This document shows positions 52,502 to 62,331 of a DNA stretch of 64,000 nucleotides, piece after piece. Position numbers and translations under genes: made by a program. The stretch lies in contig NZ_JAUSZH010000001.1 in NCBI RefSeq assembly GCF_030817355.1, positions 2,598,501-2,662,500 of the forward strand. The letters run 5' to 3'. The notes under the pieces were generated by a model that worked only from the letters and a program-made list of their open reading frames with translations, was not told the origin of the DNA and made no database searches. This stretch comes from Streptomyces sp. V1I1 (GTDB lineage: Bacteria > Actinomycetota > Actinomycetes > Streptomycetales > Streptomycetaceae). Position 1 is the first letter of the stretch. Each line of letters begins with the position of its first letter.

Positions 52502-53403
52502 ACGCGCCCAGGCCGCCCCTGAAGGTCGCGCTCGCCGAATCGGTGAGCGTCCTGCCGCGCGGGCGCGGTCTGGCGTACGAGCCGAAGTTCGACGGCCACC
52601 GGATGGTGATCTTCCGGCTCGGCGGCGAGGTGCTCCTCCAGGCCCGTTCGGGCCGGATCATCACCGCCGCGTTCCCCGATCTCGCGGACGCGGCACGGCA
52701 GTTGCCCGACGGCACGGTGCTCGACGGAGAGGTGGTGGTCTGGACGGAAGGGCGTACCGACTTCGCCGCCGTACAGAAGCGCGCCGCCGCCACCGCGGGC
52801 CGCGCACCCGCCCTCGCACGCCGGCTGCCCGCCTCGTACGCCGCCTTCGATCTGCTCGCCGAGGGAGGCGAGGATCTGCGGCCGTCGGCGTACGAGAAAC
52901 GGCGCGCGCGGCTGGTCGCGCTGCTCGGCCCGCTCGGGCCGCCGTTGCAGCCCGTGCCGATGACCTTGGACGCCGGGGAGGCGGCCACCTGGTTCGAGTC
53001 GCTGCCCGCGATAGGCGTCGAGGGCCTTGTGGTCAAGCGCCTCGACCAGACGTATCGGAGCGGCACGCGCGCGTGGCAGAAGCTTCGGCACACCTCCGCG
53101 CGCGATGCGGCGGTCGTCGGCTTCACCGGGCCGCAGGCGCGGCCGAACGCGCTGGTACTGGTACTGCCGGACGACGACACCCCGCTGGTGTCCAGCCCTC
53201 TGGCTCCCGCGCTGCGGGCACAGGCGGCGGCCGCGCTGGCTGGCCGGACGAGCACCGGGACGGAGACGGCGATGGCGGTCGGCGTGGGCGAGGTCGCGTA
53301 CCGGGCCGTGGAGACCGGGCTGACGGCCGAGGTGGAGCAGGGCACGACACGGCACACGGTCACCACGGTGCTGCGGCTGCGGCTCCCCGAGGATCACGAC
53401 TAG
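52498..53403 (+). CDS. ATP-dependent DNA ligase (LigD ligase-domain type)
   Basis: A 301-residue ligase with the adenylated lysine in EPKFDGHR, then VLDGEVVVW, AAFDLL, EGLVVKR and the C-terminal OB-fold portion with WQKLR. It seals breaks held by Ku. ATG at 52498 overlaps the polymerase stop by four bases, which implies coupled translation of the two NHEJ enzymes. The same frame is open far upstream, but this is antisense to ku and has no support. It converges on the NERD gene, 24 bp away. Confidence 0.94.
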   Translation: MNAPRPPLKVALAESVSVLPRGRGLAYEPKFDGHRMVIFRLGGEVLLQARSGRIITAAFPDLADAARQLPDGTVLDGEVVVWTEGRTDFAAVQKRAAATAGRAPALARRLPASYAAFDLLAEGGEDLRPSAYEKRRARLVALLGPLGPPLQPVPMTLDAGEAATWFESLPAIGVEGLVVKRLDQTYRSGTRAWQKLRHTSARDAAVVGFTGPQARPNALVLVLPDDDTPLVSSPLAPALRAQAAAALAGRTSTGTETAMAVGVGEVAYRAVETGLTAEVEQGTTRHTVTTVLRLRLPEDHD

Positions 53404-53427
53404 AGGGTCACGACCAACAGGGCCGGA

Positions 53428-54228
53428 TTACGCGCGCAGCCAGGTGCGGCGGTCGCGCGCCGCCGCGTACAGCGCCTCGATGTCCGCGGGCTTCAGTACT
53501 CCGCCGAGCCTGGCCAGCGCGGGCACCTCGTCCTCCCGCAGAATCCGTACGTCCGGTGGCGCGGGCAGCACATCCAGCCGCGCCGCCCCCACCACGGCGA
53601 GGACCGGGCGCACCGCCGCCGTCAGCGCGAGGGTCGCCCGCTCGGCCCTGCGGCGGGTCAGCCGCAGCAGCGGGCCCGGCACACCGCGGCCGGCCCGCAC
53701 CATCGGATCGGCGATCCGCACCCGCAGCCGGTGGGCCGCCAGGGTGTGTACGGCCAGCACCCCGCCCGGGCCGACGGCCAGATGGTCGATGCGGTCGGCG
53801 CCGGGCAGCGGCACCGAGTGAATGATCCGCCAGCCCGCGACCTCCAGCCGGTCGAGGCTGTCGCCGAGCAGCTGCTGGGCGGCGAGTTCCGCGCGGCGCG
53901 GGTCCTGCCGGAAGCGGCGCCCGGCGGGGAGGCGGTCCAGATCGGCGTGGAGCGCCTCGCCGGGGCGGTTGGGGGCGAGGTCGTCGTCCGGGTGCAGGGC
54001 CAGCCTGGCGAGATCGGCGGAGGTGGGCACGGGCGGCGGTCCGACGGTGACCTCGCCGGTCAGATACGGGGCGAGAGCGGCCAGCGCATCGGCGCGGTGG
54101 CGTTCGGAGACCAGGCTGACGCGGCCGCTGTCCCTGTCGTACCAGGCGACGTTGCGGCCGTCCGGAAGGCTGACGTACAGCCGGTCCCGGCCCTGCTCGC
54201 GTGCCGGTGTGACGCGCAGTCCCGTCAT
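53428..54228 (-). CDS. NERD-domain (nuclease-related) protein
   Basis: A 266-residue cytoplasmic protein. The middle region (about 110-230) matches the nuclease-related domain: a helix with QQLLGDSLDRLEVAGWRIIHS, then GADRIDHLAVGPGGVLAVHT, which carries the acidic residue pattern of the endonuclease fold. The family is often linked to DNA processing but is mostly untested. The N-terminal 60 residues resemble a small beta-rich domain and are not recognised. ATG at 54228 is behind AGGGG. It is divergent from the HEAT-repeat gene with 115 bp between, where both promoters must lie. Confidence 0.8.
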   Translation of the reverse strand: MTGLRVTPAREQGRDRLYVSLPDGRNVAWYDRDSGRVSLVSERHRADALAALAPYLTGEVTVGPPPVPTSADLARLALHPDDDLAPNRPGEALHADLDRLPAGRRFRQDPRRAELAAQQLLGDSLDRLEVAGWRIIHSVPLPGADRIDHLAVGPGGVLAVHTLAAHRLRVRIADPMVRAGRGVPGPLLRLTRRRAERATLALTAAVRPVLAVVGAARLDVLPAPPDVRILREDEVPALARLGGVLKPADIEALYAAARDRRTWLRA

Positions 54229-54343
54229 GCCACCACCCCTCGACCATGGGAACAGCCGCGGGGCCTTCGGAGCAATAACCGCGCGATGCCGGAGCCGTAG
54301 TGCACACTCTCCCCAAGCGCAAGGTTCTTGGGAGGGGGCAAGC

Positions 54344-56584
54344 GTGTTCGGGGGGATCGACGAGGTCGACTGGGCATCACTGGCGCACGCCTATGGGCCG
54401 GCGGACGATGTGCCTCACATGCTGTTCGGACTCGCGTCCGCGGATCCCGCGGAGCGCGAGACGGCGCTCGACGGGATGTACGGAGCGGTGCACCACCAGG
54501 GCGATGTGTACGACTCGACGCTCGCCTGCATTCCCTTCCTCATCGAGCTCGTGGCGAATCCCGCGGTCCAGGACCGGGGCGGCATCGTGGAGCTGCTGAC
54601 CAGCATCGGCGGCATCGATCTGGACGGCGACGACGAACTCGATCCGGAGGACGAGGAGTTCGAGTACGCCGCGAACTACGCGATGGCCTCGTCCGCCGTG
54701 ACCGCGGGCGCGGACGTCTTCCTCGCGCTGGTCGACGCGGAGGACCGCGGCGTGCGGCTCACGGCTCCGCTCGCGCTCGCCACGCTGCACGACGATCCCG
54801 AGCTGGTGCTCGGACTGCTGCGGGAGCGGCTCGGCGTCGAGCCGGACGCGGAGGTGCGGTTCGCCTGCGTCGAGGCCGCGGGCCGGATCGCGCTGCGCCA
54901 CCAGCGGCTGGCGCCCGAAGTGGTGGAGTGGCTCACCGGGCTGACCCGGGCGCCGTACCACCCGGGGCTGCGGCTGGCCGCGCTCGCGCAGCTCGCCCGC
55001 TGCGCGCCGGACGCGCTGCCGGCCGATGTCGTGCCGGGGGTGACGGGCCTGCTGCGCGAACTGCGCGCCGAGCCGGTGGCGGCAAGCCCGGCGGCCGAGT
55101 CGGCGGACCCTGGCGCGGAGTCGGTCGGCCCCGGCGCCGAGCGCGCAGCGCCCGTCGCGGAACCGGTGGGCCCGTGCGCGGAGTCGGTCGGCTCCTGCAC
55201 GGAGTCGGTCGGCTCCCGCGCCGAGCCCGCGGCACCCGCCACGGAACCCGTGCCCGAGCGGCCGTCGACGCCCACGCTCCTCGGCCGGCTGCGCGAGATG
55301 CACGAGGCGGACCGTGCGGGCCGCGGCGCCCCCTGGACGGCGGATCTGCTGCGTACGCTCCACTCGGGGCTCGGCGACCGCGTCGACGACCGGATCGCCC
55401 TGCTCGCCGACCAGTTGTGCAGCCCCGACTGGGGCCAGCGGATCGATGCCGTACGGATGAGCAGCGGGCTGCTGCGGACCTGGCGCGGTGCGTACGACGA
55501 GCTGGTCGGGTTGATCGGGGAGCAGCTCGCCGACCCTGAGAAACGGCTGGCGGACGCGGCCGCCGACGCGCTCGGGGAGCTGTTCGGCCTCGCCGCGCCC
55601 GCCGCGGACGCGCTGGCGGACCGGGTGGCCGCTGACCCCGGGGCCTGGGTCCGGGAGTGGGAGAGCGGGCCGCCCACGCTCGGCAGCGCGCTCGCCGCGC
55701 TGGCCCGGGCGGGCGACCGGCGCGCGGTGCCGGTTCTCGCGCGGACTCTGGAGCGGCCCGAGGCACCGCACGATCTGGGCTATGCGCTGGACCATCTGGG
55801 CGCGGCCGCGGCGTCGCTCGCGCCCGCGCTGCGTCACCGGCTCGGCGAGATCGAGCTGGACGAGCGGCTTTACGACCGGGCCGGGCCGTTGCTGTACGGG
55901 CTAACGGCGCTGCGGGCCGCCGATGCGGTGCCCGAGGTGCTGCGGGTACTGCGGGGCGCGCCCGACTACCGCGGGGAGTGGGTGGCCGAGTCGGCGCTGC
56001 GGGCGCTCACCGCCTTCGGGCCCGGCGCGCGGGAGGCCGTTCCGGAGCTGCGGGAGCTGCTGCGCTGCGTGGGCGTCGGCTCCGGCTTCTCGGCGTCTCT
56101 CGCGGCGCGGACGGCGGGGGCGCTGTGGGCGATCGAGGGTGACGCCGAGCCCGTGCTGCCGGTGCTGCGTGCGGCGTTGTCCGGCACGGATTCCGGGGCC
56201 CGGCGGTCGGCCGCGAGGGCGCTCGGCGCGCTGGGGCCTGCGGGCGGGGAGGCCTCCGGGGCACTGGGTGACCTGCTGCGGTCGGCGGAGCCGTGGACCC
56301 GGGTGGACGGGGCGATCGCGCTCTGGCGGGTGACGGGCGATCATGGGCGGGCATGGCCGGTTCTGCTGACAGCCTGGGAGAGTCTGCCGAACACCCGGGT
56401 GCCGATCGCCGAGTGCCTGGCGGAGCTGACGGCCGAGGGCGCGGAGCGGATCCTGCGCGACGAGCTCGCTGCCGTACGACGTCACAACGCGATCGACGGC
56501 GGATACGGCAGCCATGACATCTTTACGGACGAGAAGCTGCTGGCCCTGTGCCGGCGGGCACTGACGAGGGAGAGAACAGCATGA
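54344..56584 (+). CDS. HEAT-repeat protein
   Basis: A 746-residue protein made of helical HEAT-type repeats. The pattern of paired helices with Asp/Arg-rich turns (for example AVPVLARTLE, AVPELRELL, VLPVLRAAL, ARRSAARALGALGP) runs through both halves. Such proteins are scaffolds for protein-protein contacts; no catalytic motif is seen. Residues about 245-310 are a low-complexity Ala/Glu/Ser/Pro linker with an AESVG-like period. GTG at 54344 is chosen because GGAGGGGG lies just upstream and because the helical repeats begin right after it; the open frame further upstream is antisense to the NERD gene. Its stop overlaps the zinc-ribbon gene ATG. Confidence 0.85.
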   Translation: MFGGIDEVDWASLAHAYGPADDVPHMLFGLASADPAERETALDGMYGAVHHQGDVYDSTLACIPFLIELVANPAVQDRGGIVELLTSIGGIDLDGDDELDPEDEEFEYAANYAMASSAVTAGADVFLALVDAEDRGVRLTAPLALATLHDDPELVLGLLRERLGVEPDAEVRFACVEAAGRIALRHQRLAPEVVEWLTGLTRAPYHPGLRLAALAQLARCAPDALPADVVPGVTGLLRELRAEPVAASPAAESADPGAESVGPGAERAAPVAEPVGPCAESVGSCTESVGSRAEPAAPATEPVPERPSTPTLLGRLREMHEADRAGRGAPWTADLLRTLHSGLGDRVDDRIALLADQLCSPDWGQRIDAVRMSSGLLRTWRGAYDELVGLIGEQLADPEKRLADAAADALGELFGLAAPAADALADRVAADPGAWVREWESGPPTLGSALAALARAGDRRAVPVLARTLERPEAPHDLGYALDHLGAAAASLAPALRHRLGEIELDERLYDRAGPLLYGLTALRAADAVPEVLRVLRGAPDYRGEWVAESALRALTAFGPGAREAVPELRELLRCVGVGSGFSASLAARTAGALWAIEGDAEPVLPVLRAALSGTDSGARRSAARALGALGPAGGEASGALGDLLRSAEPWTRVDGAIALWRVTGDHGRAWPVLLTAWESLPNTRVPIAECLAELTAEGAERILRDELAAVRRHNAIDGGYGSHDIFTDEKLLALCRRALTRERTA
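55078..55262 (+). repeat. Degenerate linker repeats in the HEAT-repeat gene
   Basis: Short units coding AESVGP, AERAAPVAEPVGP and AESVGSC recur in a row between the two helical halves of the protein. The unit is about seven residues and imperfect. It probably acts as a flexible hinge and may vary in length. Confidence 0.55.
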
Positions 56585-56883
56585 TCATCTTCGGCACCAA
56601 GGGCTACCTCTACCAGCTGGCGATACTCACGCTGGTGTGCGGGCGCTGCGGCAATCCCTCCGCGCACACGCTCAGGAAGCGCGTCACGAAGTTCACGCTG
56701 TTCTTCGTGCCGCTGTTCCCGTTCTCGACGAAGTACGCGACGCAGTGCACGTTCTGCGGCATGGAGCAGCAGGTGACCAAGGAGCAGGCGGAGCAGCTGC
56801 AGCTCCAGGGCGCGGGCGGGCCGGGCGGTCAGGCGTACGGGCAGCCGCAGCAGCAGCCCGGCCAGCAGCCGTACCAGTACTGA
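56581..56883 (+). CDS. Small zinc-ribbon protein
   Basis: A 100-residue protein with two cysteine pairs, CGRCGN near 20-25 and CTFCGM near 58-63, as in zinc-ribbon domains of small bacterial proteins. A hydrophobic stretch near residues 8-18 and another near 38-48 (FTLFFVPLFPF) suggest membrane contact. The C-terminus is Gln/Gly/Pro-rich. Its ATG overlaps the HEAT-repeat gene stop (ATGA), so the two are co-translated. Function is unknown. Confidence 0.8.
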   Translation: MIIFGTKGYLYQLAILTLVCGRCGNPSAHTLRKRVTKFTLFFVPLFPFSTKYATQCTFCGMEQQVTKEQAEQLQLQGAGGPGGQAYGQPQQQPGQQPYQY

Positions 56884-56978
56884 CACAACCCCGAGCCGGA
56901 GGTGACGGCCCGTCGGCTCATTTTCGGCGCACTATGACATAAAGGGAAAAGGGCCTGCGTCTTGCTACGTTGCGTGGC

Positions 56979-58358
56979 ATGACCGCAACGACGGGCGACG
57001 CTCCTCCGCCCGAACTACGCCTCACCAAGCGGCGGGGCGTCGAGCTCTCGCTCCTCGTCTGCGCCGTCCTCATGTGCGTCTACGGCTACATCGACGTCGG
57101 CCTGACGAAGAACAGCGCGGTTCCGCCGGACGCCGTGCGCTACGGAGCGGGCCTCGGCGTACTGGCCCTCCTCGCGCATCTCGCCGTGCGCTTTTGCGCC
57201 CCGTACGCCGACCCGCTGCTGCTGCCCATCGCGGTCCTCCTCAACGGCCTCGGCCTGGTGCTCATCTACCGTCTCGACCTGGAGACCCCGCTCGACGAGG
57301 CCGCGCCCGCCCAGCTGATCTGGTCCACACTCGGTGTCGCGCTGTTCATCGTGGCCGTCGTTTTCCTGCGCGACCACCGGGTCCTGCAGCGCTACGCGTA
57401 TCTCTCGGTCGTCGCCGCCCTCGTCCTGATGATCGTGCCGATCCTCTTCCCCGCCGTGAACGGCGCCAAGATCTGGATCCGGATCGGTGGACTCTCCTTC
57501 CAGCCGGGCGAGTTCGCCAAGATCCTGCTCGCCGTCTTCTTCGCCGCGTATCTCGCGGCCAACCGCAACGCCCTGGCCTACACCGGCCGCCGGATCTGGC
57601 GGCTCCAGCTGCCCACCGGCCGGGTGCTCGGCCCGATCGTCACGATCTGGCTGCTCAGCGTCGTCGTGCTGGTCCTCGAACGCGACCTCGGCACCTCGCT
57701 GCTCTTCTTCGGACTCTTCGTGATCATGCTGTACGTAGCGACCGGCCGGACCGGCTGGATCGCGGTCGGCCTGCTGCTCGCGGCGGCCGGCGCGTTCGCC
57801 GTCGGCGCCCTCGAACCGCACGTCCACAGCCGGGTCGAGGACTGGCTCGACCCGTTCGCCACCATCAGGGCGGGCCAGGGCCCAAGCCAGCTCGCCCAGT
57901 CGCTCTTCGCCTTCGCCGCCGGCGGGATGCTCGGCGCGGGTCTCGGCCTCGGGCACTCCATCCTCATCGGCTTCGCCGCCAAGTCGGACTTCATCCTCGC
58001 CACCGCGGGCGAGGAGCTCGGCCTGGTGGGCCTGACCGCGATCTTCATGCTGTACGCGCTGATGGTGGCGCGCGGCTACCGCGCCGGGCTCGCCCTGCGC
58101 GACCCCTTCGGACGGCTGCTCGCCATCGGACTCGCCTCGATCATCGCCCTCCAGGTGTTCGTCATCGCGGGCGGCGTGATGGGTCTGATCCCGCTGACCG
58201 GCATGGCGATGCCCTTCCTCGCCCAGGGCGGTTCGTCCGTCGTCACCAACTGGATCATCGTGGCGCTGCTCATCAGGGTCAGCGACTCGGCCCGCGCGCC
58301 GCATCCCGACGTGGTCGACACGGGGGTCATCGCCCTGGTCCTGGAGGACGAACGGTGA
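56979..58358 (+). CDS. SEDS-family peptidoglycan polymerase (FtsW/RodA type)
   Basis: A 459-residue membrane protein with about ten to twelve transmembrane segments. Family motifs are NGAKIWIRIGGLSFQPGEFAK, LERDLGTSLLFF, FILATAGEELGLVG and GMAMPFLAQGGSS (parts quoted). SEDS proteins polymerise glycan strands from lipid II together with a class B penicillin-binding protein, and that partner follows directly with a GTGA overlap. ATG at 56979 is used; an ATG nine bases upstream is possible. No good ribosome site is visible. The pair is distinct from the dcw-cluster ftsW, so a role in elongation, branching or sporulation is likely. Confidence 0.94.
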   Translation: MTATTGDAPPPELRLTKRRGVELSLLVCAVLMCVYGYIDVGLTKNSAVPPDAVRYGAGLGVLALLAHLAVRFCAPYADPLLLPIAVLLNGLGLVLIYRLDLETPLDEAAPAQLIWSTLGVALFIVAVVFLRDHRVLQRYAYLSVVAALVLMIVPILFPAVNGAKIWIRIGGLSFQPGEFAKILLAVFFAAYLAANRNALAYTGRRIWRLQLPTGRVLGPIVTIWLLSVVVLVLERDLGTSLLFFGLFVIMLYVATGRTGWIAVGLLLAAAGAFAVGALEPHVHSRVEDWLDPFATIRAGQGPSQLAQSLFAFAAGGMLGAGLGLGHSILIGFAAKSDFILATAGEELGLVGLTAIFMLYALMVARGYRAGLALRDPFGRLLAIGLASIIALQVFVIAGGVMGLIPLTGMAMPFLAQGGSSVVTNWIIVALLIRVSDSARAPHPDVVDTGVIALVLEDER

Positions 58359-59815
58359 TCCCCTACATCCGGCGGGCCGCCGCCCTGTGTCTGCTGCTCC
58401 TGGTCGCGCTACTGGTCAACGCCGCCCGGGTGCAGATCGTCGAATCCACGTCGCTCGACAAGAACCCGGCCAACCGGCGCCTTGCCATTGCCCGTTACGA
58501 CGAGCCGCGCGGCGACATCCTGGTCGGCGGCAAGCCCGTCACCGGCTCGAAGGACACCGGCCAGCAACTGCGGTACGAACGCACCTACACCCAGGGCCCG
58601 ATGTACGCGCCCGTCACCGGCTACGCCTCGCAGACGTACGGCACCACCCTCGTCGAGAACGCCGAGGACGGCGTCCTGACCGGCACGGACGCCATGCTCG
58701 CGCCGCTGCCCTTCTGGGACGACATCAGCCGCATCCAGCCGCCCGGCGGCAATGTCGTCACCACCATCAGGCCCTCGATGCAGCGCGCCGCGTTCGACGG
58801 GCTCGGCGGCAAGCGAGGGGCGGTCGCCGCGCTCGAACCGTCGACCGGGAGGATCCAGGCCCTGGTCAGCAGCCCTTCGTACGACCCCGGGCTGCTCTCC
58901 GGTACCGGGCCGCCGGTCAAGACCGAGTGGGCGAAGCTCAATACTTCGGGCAGCCAGCCGATGCTCAACCGGGCCATCCGGCAGACGTATCCGCCCGGCT
59001 CCGCTTTCAAGATCGTGACGGCGGCGGCCGCGCTTGACGCGGGTGTGGTCACGGACGTCGACGCGCCGTCCGGCGCGCCCGATCCCTATGTCCTGCCCGG
59101 CACCAGGACGACGCTCCCCAACGCGGCGGACGGCTGCGGCGACGCCTCGCTCGCGTACGCCATCCAGTGGTCCTGCAACACCGTGATGGCGCATCTGGGA
59201 GTGAAGGTGGGCCTCGCCGGAATGGTCGACACGGTGAGCAAGTTCGGCTTCAACGACCGCAGGCTGCGGATCCCCTCGGGAGTCGCCGTGTCCAACTTCG
59301 ACCGCCATATGACCGTCGATCAGCTGGCGCTCTCATCGATCGGGCAGTTCGACACCACGGCGACGCCGCTGCAGATGGCGATGGTGTCGGCCGCTGTCGC
59401 CAACGGCGGGGATCTCAAACGCCCCTATCTGGTGAACCGGGTGACCAGGTCGGACGGTCGCACGGTCGCACGGAACTACCCGCAGTCGTACCAACAGGCG
59501 ATGAACCCCGCGACCGCGCAGCAACTCCAGCGGATGATGGTCCAGGCCGTCGAGGAGGGCACCGGTCAGAACGCCGCAATCGAGGGGGCGACGGTGGGCG
59601 GCAAGACCGGTACGGCGCAGCACGGCTTGGACAACTCCGGTCGGCCCTATGCCTGGTTCATCTCCTGGGCGCAGGCGGCCGACGCGGGCCAGCCGGCGGT
59701 CGCGGTCGCCGTGGTCGTCGAGGAGGACGTATCGGCCGACCGCGGCGAGATCAGCGGCGGCGGCAGCGCGGCGCCGATCGCGCGGGCGGTGATGGAGGCT
59801 GCGCTGCGAGACTGA
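58355..59815 (+). CDS. Class B penicillin-binding protein (PbpA-like transpeptidase)
   Basis: A 486-residue D,D-transpeptidase that cross-links peptidoglycan made by the SEDS protein encoded just upstream. There is one N-terminal membrane anchor (about 8-25), a short pedestal region (PRGDILVGG), and the transpeptidase domain with SxxK in PGSAFK near 214, SxN in SCN near 272 and KTG in GKTGTAQ near 417. GTG at 58355 overlaps the upstream stop, and the hydrophobic anchor begins at once, so the start is secure. It is shorter than FtsI-type proteins and lacks PASTA domains. Confidence 0.95.
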   Translation: MIPYIRRAAALCLLLLVALLVNAARVQIVESTSLDKNPANRRLAIARYDEPRGDILVGGKPVTGSKDTGQQLRYERTYTQGPMYAPVTGYASQTYGTTLVENAEDGVLTGTDAMLAPLPFWDDISRIQPPGGNVVTTIRPSMQRAAFDGLGGKRGAVAALEPSTGRIQALVSSPSYDPGLLSGTGPPVKTEWAKLNTSGSQPMLNRAIRQTYPPGSAFKIVTAAAALDAGVVTDVDAPSGAPDPYVLPGTRTTLPNAADGCGDASLAYAIQWSCNTVMAHLGVKVGLAGMVDTVSKFGFNDRRLRIPSGVAVSNFDRHMTVDQLALSSIGQFDTTATPLQMAMVSAAVANGGDLKRPYLVNRVTRSDGRTVARNYPQSYQQAMNPATAQQLQRMMVQAVEEGTGQNAAIEGATVGGKTGTAQHGLDNSGRPYAWFISWAQAADAGQPAVAVAVVVEEDVSADRGEISGGGSAAPIARAVMEAALRD

Positions 59816-59820
59816 ACCGT

Positions 59821-60873
59821 ATGACGGCGGAAGAGGCTCTGGAGCGGATCGCGCGGCTGGACCCTGAGCTGTGCGCCTTCATCGAGGTGTGGGGCGATGC
59901 GGCCTCATCGGCATGCGAGGTTTCGCCCGAACTCCCCCTTGCCGGGATGCCGTTCGCCGTGAAGGGGCCCTTGGGTATCCGTTCGTACGCGGCCCGGCGG
60001 CTGATCGCGGCGGGCGCGGTGCCGGTCGGCTCGACGGCGGTGCCGGGCCCCGGCACGTACTGGCAGACCTGGGGTCTCGGCGCGCACGGCCGCACGGTCA
60101 ACCCCTGGCGCCCGGACCGTACGCCGGGCGGCTCGTCGGCCGGTTCGGCGGTGGCGGTCGCGGCGAGGATGGTGGGCCTGGCCACCGGCAGCGACGGGGC
60201 GGGGTCGGTACGCATCCCGGCGGCCTGGTGCGGGGTGTTCGGCCTGAAGACGACGAACGGCCTGCTGCCCTCGCCCGACCGGACCGGCCTGGCGACGGCG
60301 GGGGTGCTGACGCGCACGGCGGCGGACGCGCGGGCGTATCTGCGCTGCGTCCTTGACGGGTACGCGGAGGTGCGGCCGCCGTTCCCGGTACGGGCGCGCT
60401 GGTCGCCCGACCTGGGTTTCGCGCGGACGGACCCGGAGGTGGCGTCGGTCGCGCGGGCTGCGGTGGAGCGGCTGGCCTCGGCCGGAGTCGTACGCCTCGA
60501 CGAGCGGCCGTTCGCGCTTCTCGACCCGAGGGACGCGTGGCAGGCTGTACGGCGTGGACAGCCTTCGGCGGGGTCGGCGGTGCGCACGGAGAACGACCGC
60601 CGTCTCGACGCACTGTTCACGGAAGCAGAGCTGCTCCTCACCCCGGCCACCCCGAACCGCCCGCACGGCCACGAAGGACCGGGCGAGCTCTACTCCACCG
60701 CCCTGACCTGGGCGTTCAACCTCAGCGGCCACCCGGCGGCAAGCATCCCGGCCGGCTTCACGAGCGACGGCTGCCCGGCCGGCCTGCAACTGGTCGCGGC
60801 GCGCGGCGCGGACGTCTCGCTCCTCGAAATGGGGGTGGCGGCGGAGCGGTACACGATTATGGTGCGCCCATGA
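59821..60873 (+). CDS. Amidase-signature family hydrolase, short
   Basis: A 350-residue enzyme with the Ser-cisSer-Lys triad: lysine in FAVKGPLG, the GGSSAGSA loop and the nucleophile in [12 protein letters not shown]. It hydrolyses a C-N amide bond; the substrate is not known. At 350 residues it is about 100-150 shorter than usual family members, mainly at the N-terminus before the lysine and in the insertion region, but the catalytic core looks complete. ATG at 59821 is only five bases after the PBP stop, and its own stop overlaps the DUF3291 ATG, so it belongs to the same run of plus-strand genes. Confidence 0.85.
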   Translation: MTAEEALERIARLDPELCAFIEVWGDAASSACEVSPELPLAGMPFAVKGPLGIRSYAARRLIAAGAVPVGSTAVPGPGTYWQTWGLGAHGRTVNPWRPDRTPGGSSAGSAVAVAARMVGLATGSDGAGSVRIPAAWCGVFGLKTTNGLLPSPDRTGLATAGVLTRTAADARAYLRCVLDGYAEVRPPFPVRARWSPDLGFARTDPEVASVARAAVERLASAGVVRLDERPFALLDPRDAWQAVRRGQPSAGSAVRTENDRRLDALFTEAELLLTPATPNRPHGHEGPGELYSTALTWAFNLSGHPAASIPAGFTSDGCPAGLQLVAARGADVSLLEMGVAAERYTIMVRP

Positions 60874-61328
60874 CCATGACCTACGAGCTCGCCCAGGTGA
60901 ACATAGCCCGACTCAAATTCCCGCTGGATTCCCCGGAGTTAAAGGACTTCGTCAACGGCTTGGACCCGGTGAACGCTGTCGCGGACGCGGCAGACGGCTT
61001 CGTCTGGCGGCTCCAGAGCGAGACCGGAAATGCCACGGATGTGCCGGTTTTCGGGGACGAGTGGCTGATCCTGAACATGTCGGTGTGGAGGGACACGAAC
61101 GCCCTGACCGCGTTCATGTACCAGGGACAGCACAGGGAGCTGCTGGGGCGGCGCTACGAGTGGTTCGAACGCGTCCAGGAGGTCATGAGCACGCAGTGGT
61201 GGGTGGAGCGGGGCCACCGCCCGACGGTCCAGGAGGCGGAGGATCGCCTGCTCCATGTACGCGAACACGGCCCGACGCCACGGGCGTTCACGCTGCGGAC
61301 GAGTTTCCCGCCGCCGACGGCGGAGTGA
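60870..61328 (+). CDS. DUF3291 family protein
   Basis: A 152-residue protein with the family features: [10 protein letters not shown] at the start, [21 protein letters not shown], and LNMSVWRD, then [14 protein letters not shown]. The fold is a dimeric alpha/beta-barrel like antibiotic-monooxygenase-type small proteins, but no activity is established. Its ATG overlaps the amidase stop. The stop codon abuts that of the convergent Uma2 gene with no base between. Confidence 0.88.
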   Translation: MTMTYELAQVNIARLKFPLDSPELKDFVNGLDPVNAVADAADGFVWRLQSETGNATDVPVFGDEWLILNMSVWRDTNALTAFMYQGQHRELLGRRYEWFERVQEVMSTQWWVERGHRPTVQEAEDRLLHVREHGPTPRAFTLRTSFPPPTAE

Positions 61329-61940
61329 TCAGCCCGGCTGCTGCCCGCGGCGGTTGACGGCGGTGAGGTCGATGTCGAGGGGGAACGGGAGGTCCAGCTT
61401 GAGCTGCTTGTGGTGGATACCGGTGTCCGCGTACGTGCGGGTGGCGGGGTCGAGCTCGTAGACGTACACGACAGGGAGCCCGTCGTCCTCCTCCACACGC
61501 CAGAAGTGCCGGATGCCTGCCCTGGCGTACTTGCGGGGCTTGACCTCGCGGTCACGTTCCACGGAGTCTGCGGAGACGATCTCGACGGCCAGAAGGATGT
61601 CGTCGGGGTCGTACCAGGTCTGCCGCGGGCCGGTGGTCGCGCCCCGGGGCACCACCATCAGGTCGGGCTCCGGCCGATCCCGTCTGGCCAGCTTGGTGGT
61701 CATCTCGCGGATGACGTCGAGATCCTCAGGCGCGAAGTCCAGCAAGGCGTTCTCCAATAGGCGCAGGGTGACCATATGGAAGTGGGTCTGCGGACTCATG
61801 AAGACGAGGCTCCCGTCGATCAGCTCCGTGTGCGGAGGAAGATTCGGAAGCCTGTCGAGGTCGTCCGCCGTCCAGCCGCCGGCCGGCGGGCGGGCCCACT
61901 CGTACTGCTCGTCCAGCCCGTACTCGCGTGCGGCGCTCAT
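61329..61940 (-). CDS. Uma2-family (DUF820) putative endonuclease
   Basis: A 203-residue protein of the restriction-endonuclease-like Uma2 family, which is expanded in Streptomyces. The PD-(D/E)XK-type core is visible: RPEPDLMVV, then LAVEIVSADSVERDREVKPRKYARAGIRHFW (key residues Asp, Glu-x-Val, Lys). The biological role of the family is unknown. ATG at 61940 is chosen because GGGAG lies five bases upstream; another ATG twelve bases earlier is possible. It converges on DUF3291. Confidence 0.9.
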   Translation of the reverse strand: MSAAREYGLDEQYEWARPPAGGWTADDLDRLPNLPPHTELIDGSLVFMSPQTHFHMVTLRLLENALLDFAPEDLDVIREMTTKLARRDRPEPDLMVVPRGATTGPRQTWYDPDDILLAVEIVSADSVERDREVKPRKYARAGIRHFWRVEEDDGLPVVYVYELDPATRTYADTGIHHKQLKLDLPFPLDIDLTAVNRRGQQPG

Positions 61941-62331
61941 GATTGCTCCCATGCGGCGGAGTCTGCCTGGCACAGCCAGCGTACCCAGCCAGAAGGCCGC
62001 ATCCCGCTCGGAAGTGTGAGCGACAGACTCCTGTGTTGACTGCCGTCCGGCTCCGATCCGGGTCAGCGACCGGGTGGGGGTCTCGGCTTCCATGCCATTG
62101 AGCGCGTCCGGTCCGGCGTACCCTGCTCAGGCCTGACGTGACACGGTGCGTGGGGGTACGGGCGCGGTCAGTGCCCGGCAGAGGGGCCCATTCCGTACTT
62201 CCGCGAGGGGCGAAGGACACCGACGCGACGCACGCCATGCTGCTGGGGGAGCCGACGGCGGTGGCCGGTCCCGTGCGCCGGTTCACCGCCCCGCCGGATG
62301 CTCGGCCGCAGGCTCAGTCGGAGGGCAGAGC
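61941..62331. other. Intergenic region, no gene seen
   Basis: About 390 bp between the Uma2 start and the end of the ferritin-like gene. Open frames present lack ribosome sites and conserved content. It should hold the Uma2 promoter and the ferritin-like gene's 3' end. No clear hairpin terminator was recognised. Confidence 0.5.

Noticed and set aside
50941..53403. Extending the DNA ligase upstream to an 820-residue protein
   Set aside because: The upstream part is antisense to ku and overlaps the polymerase gene in another frame; ATG at 52498 fits the family.
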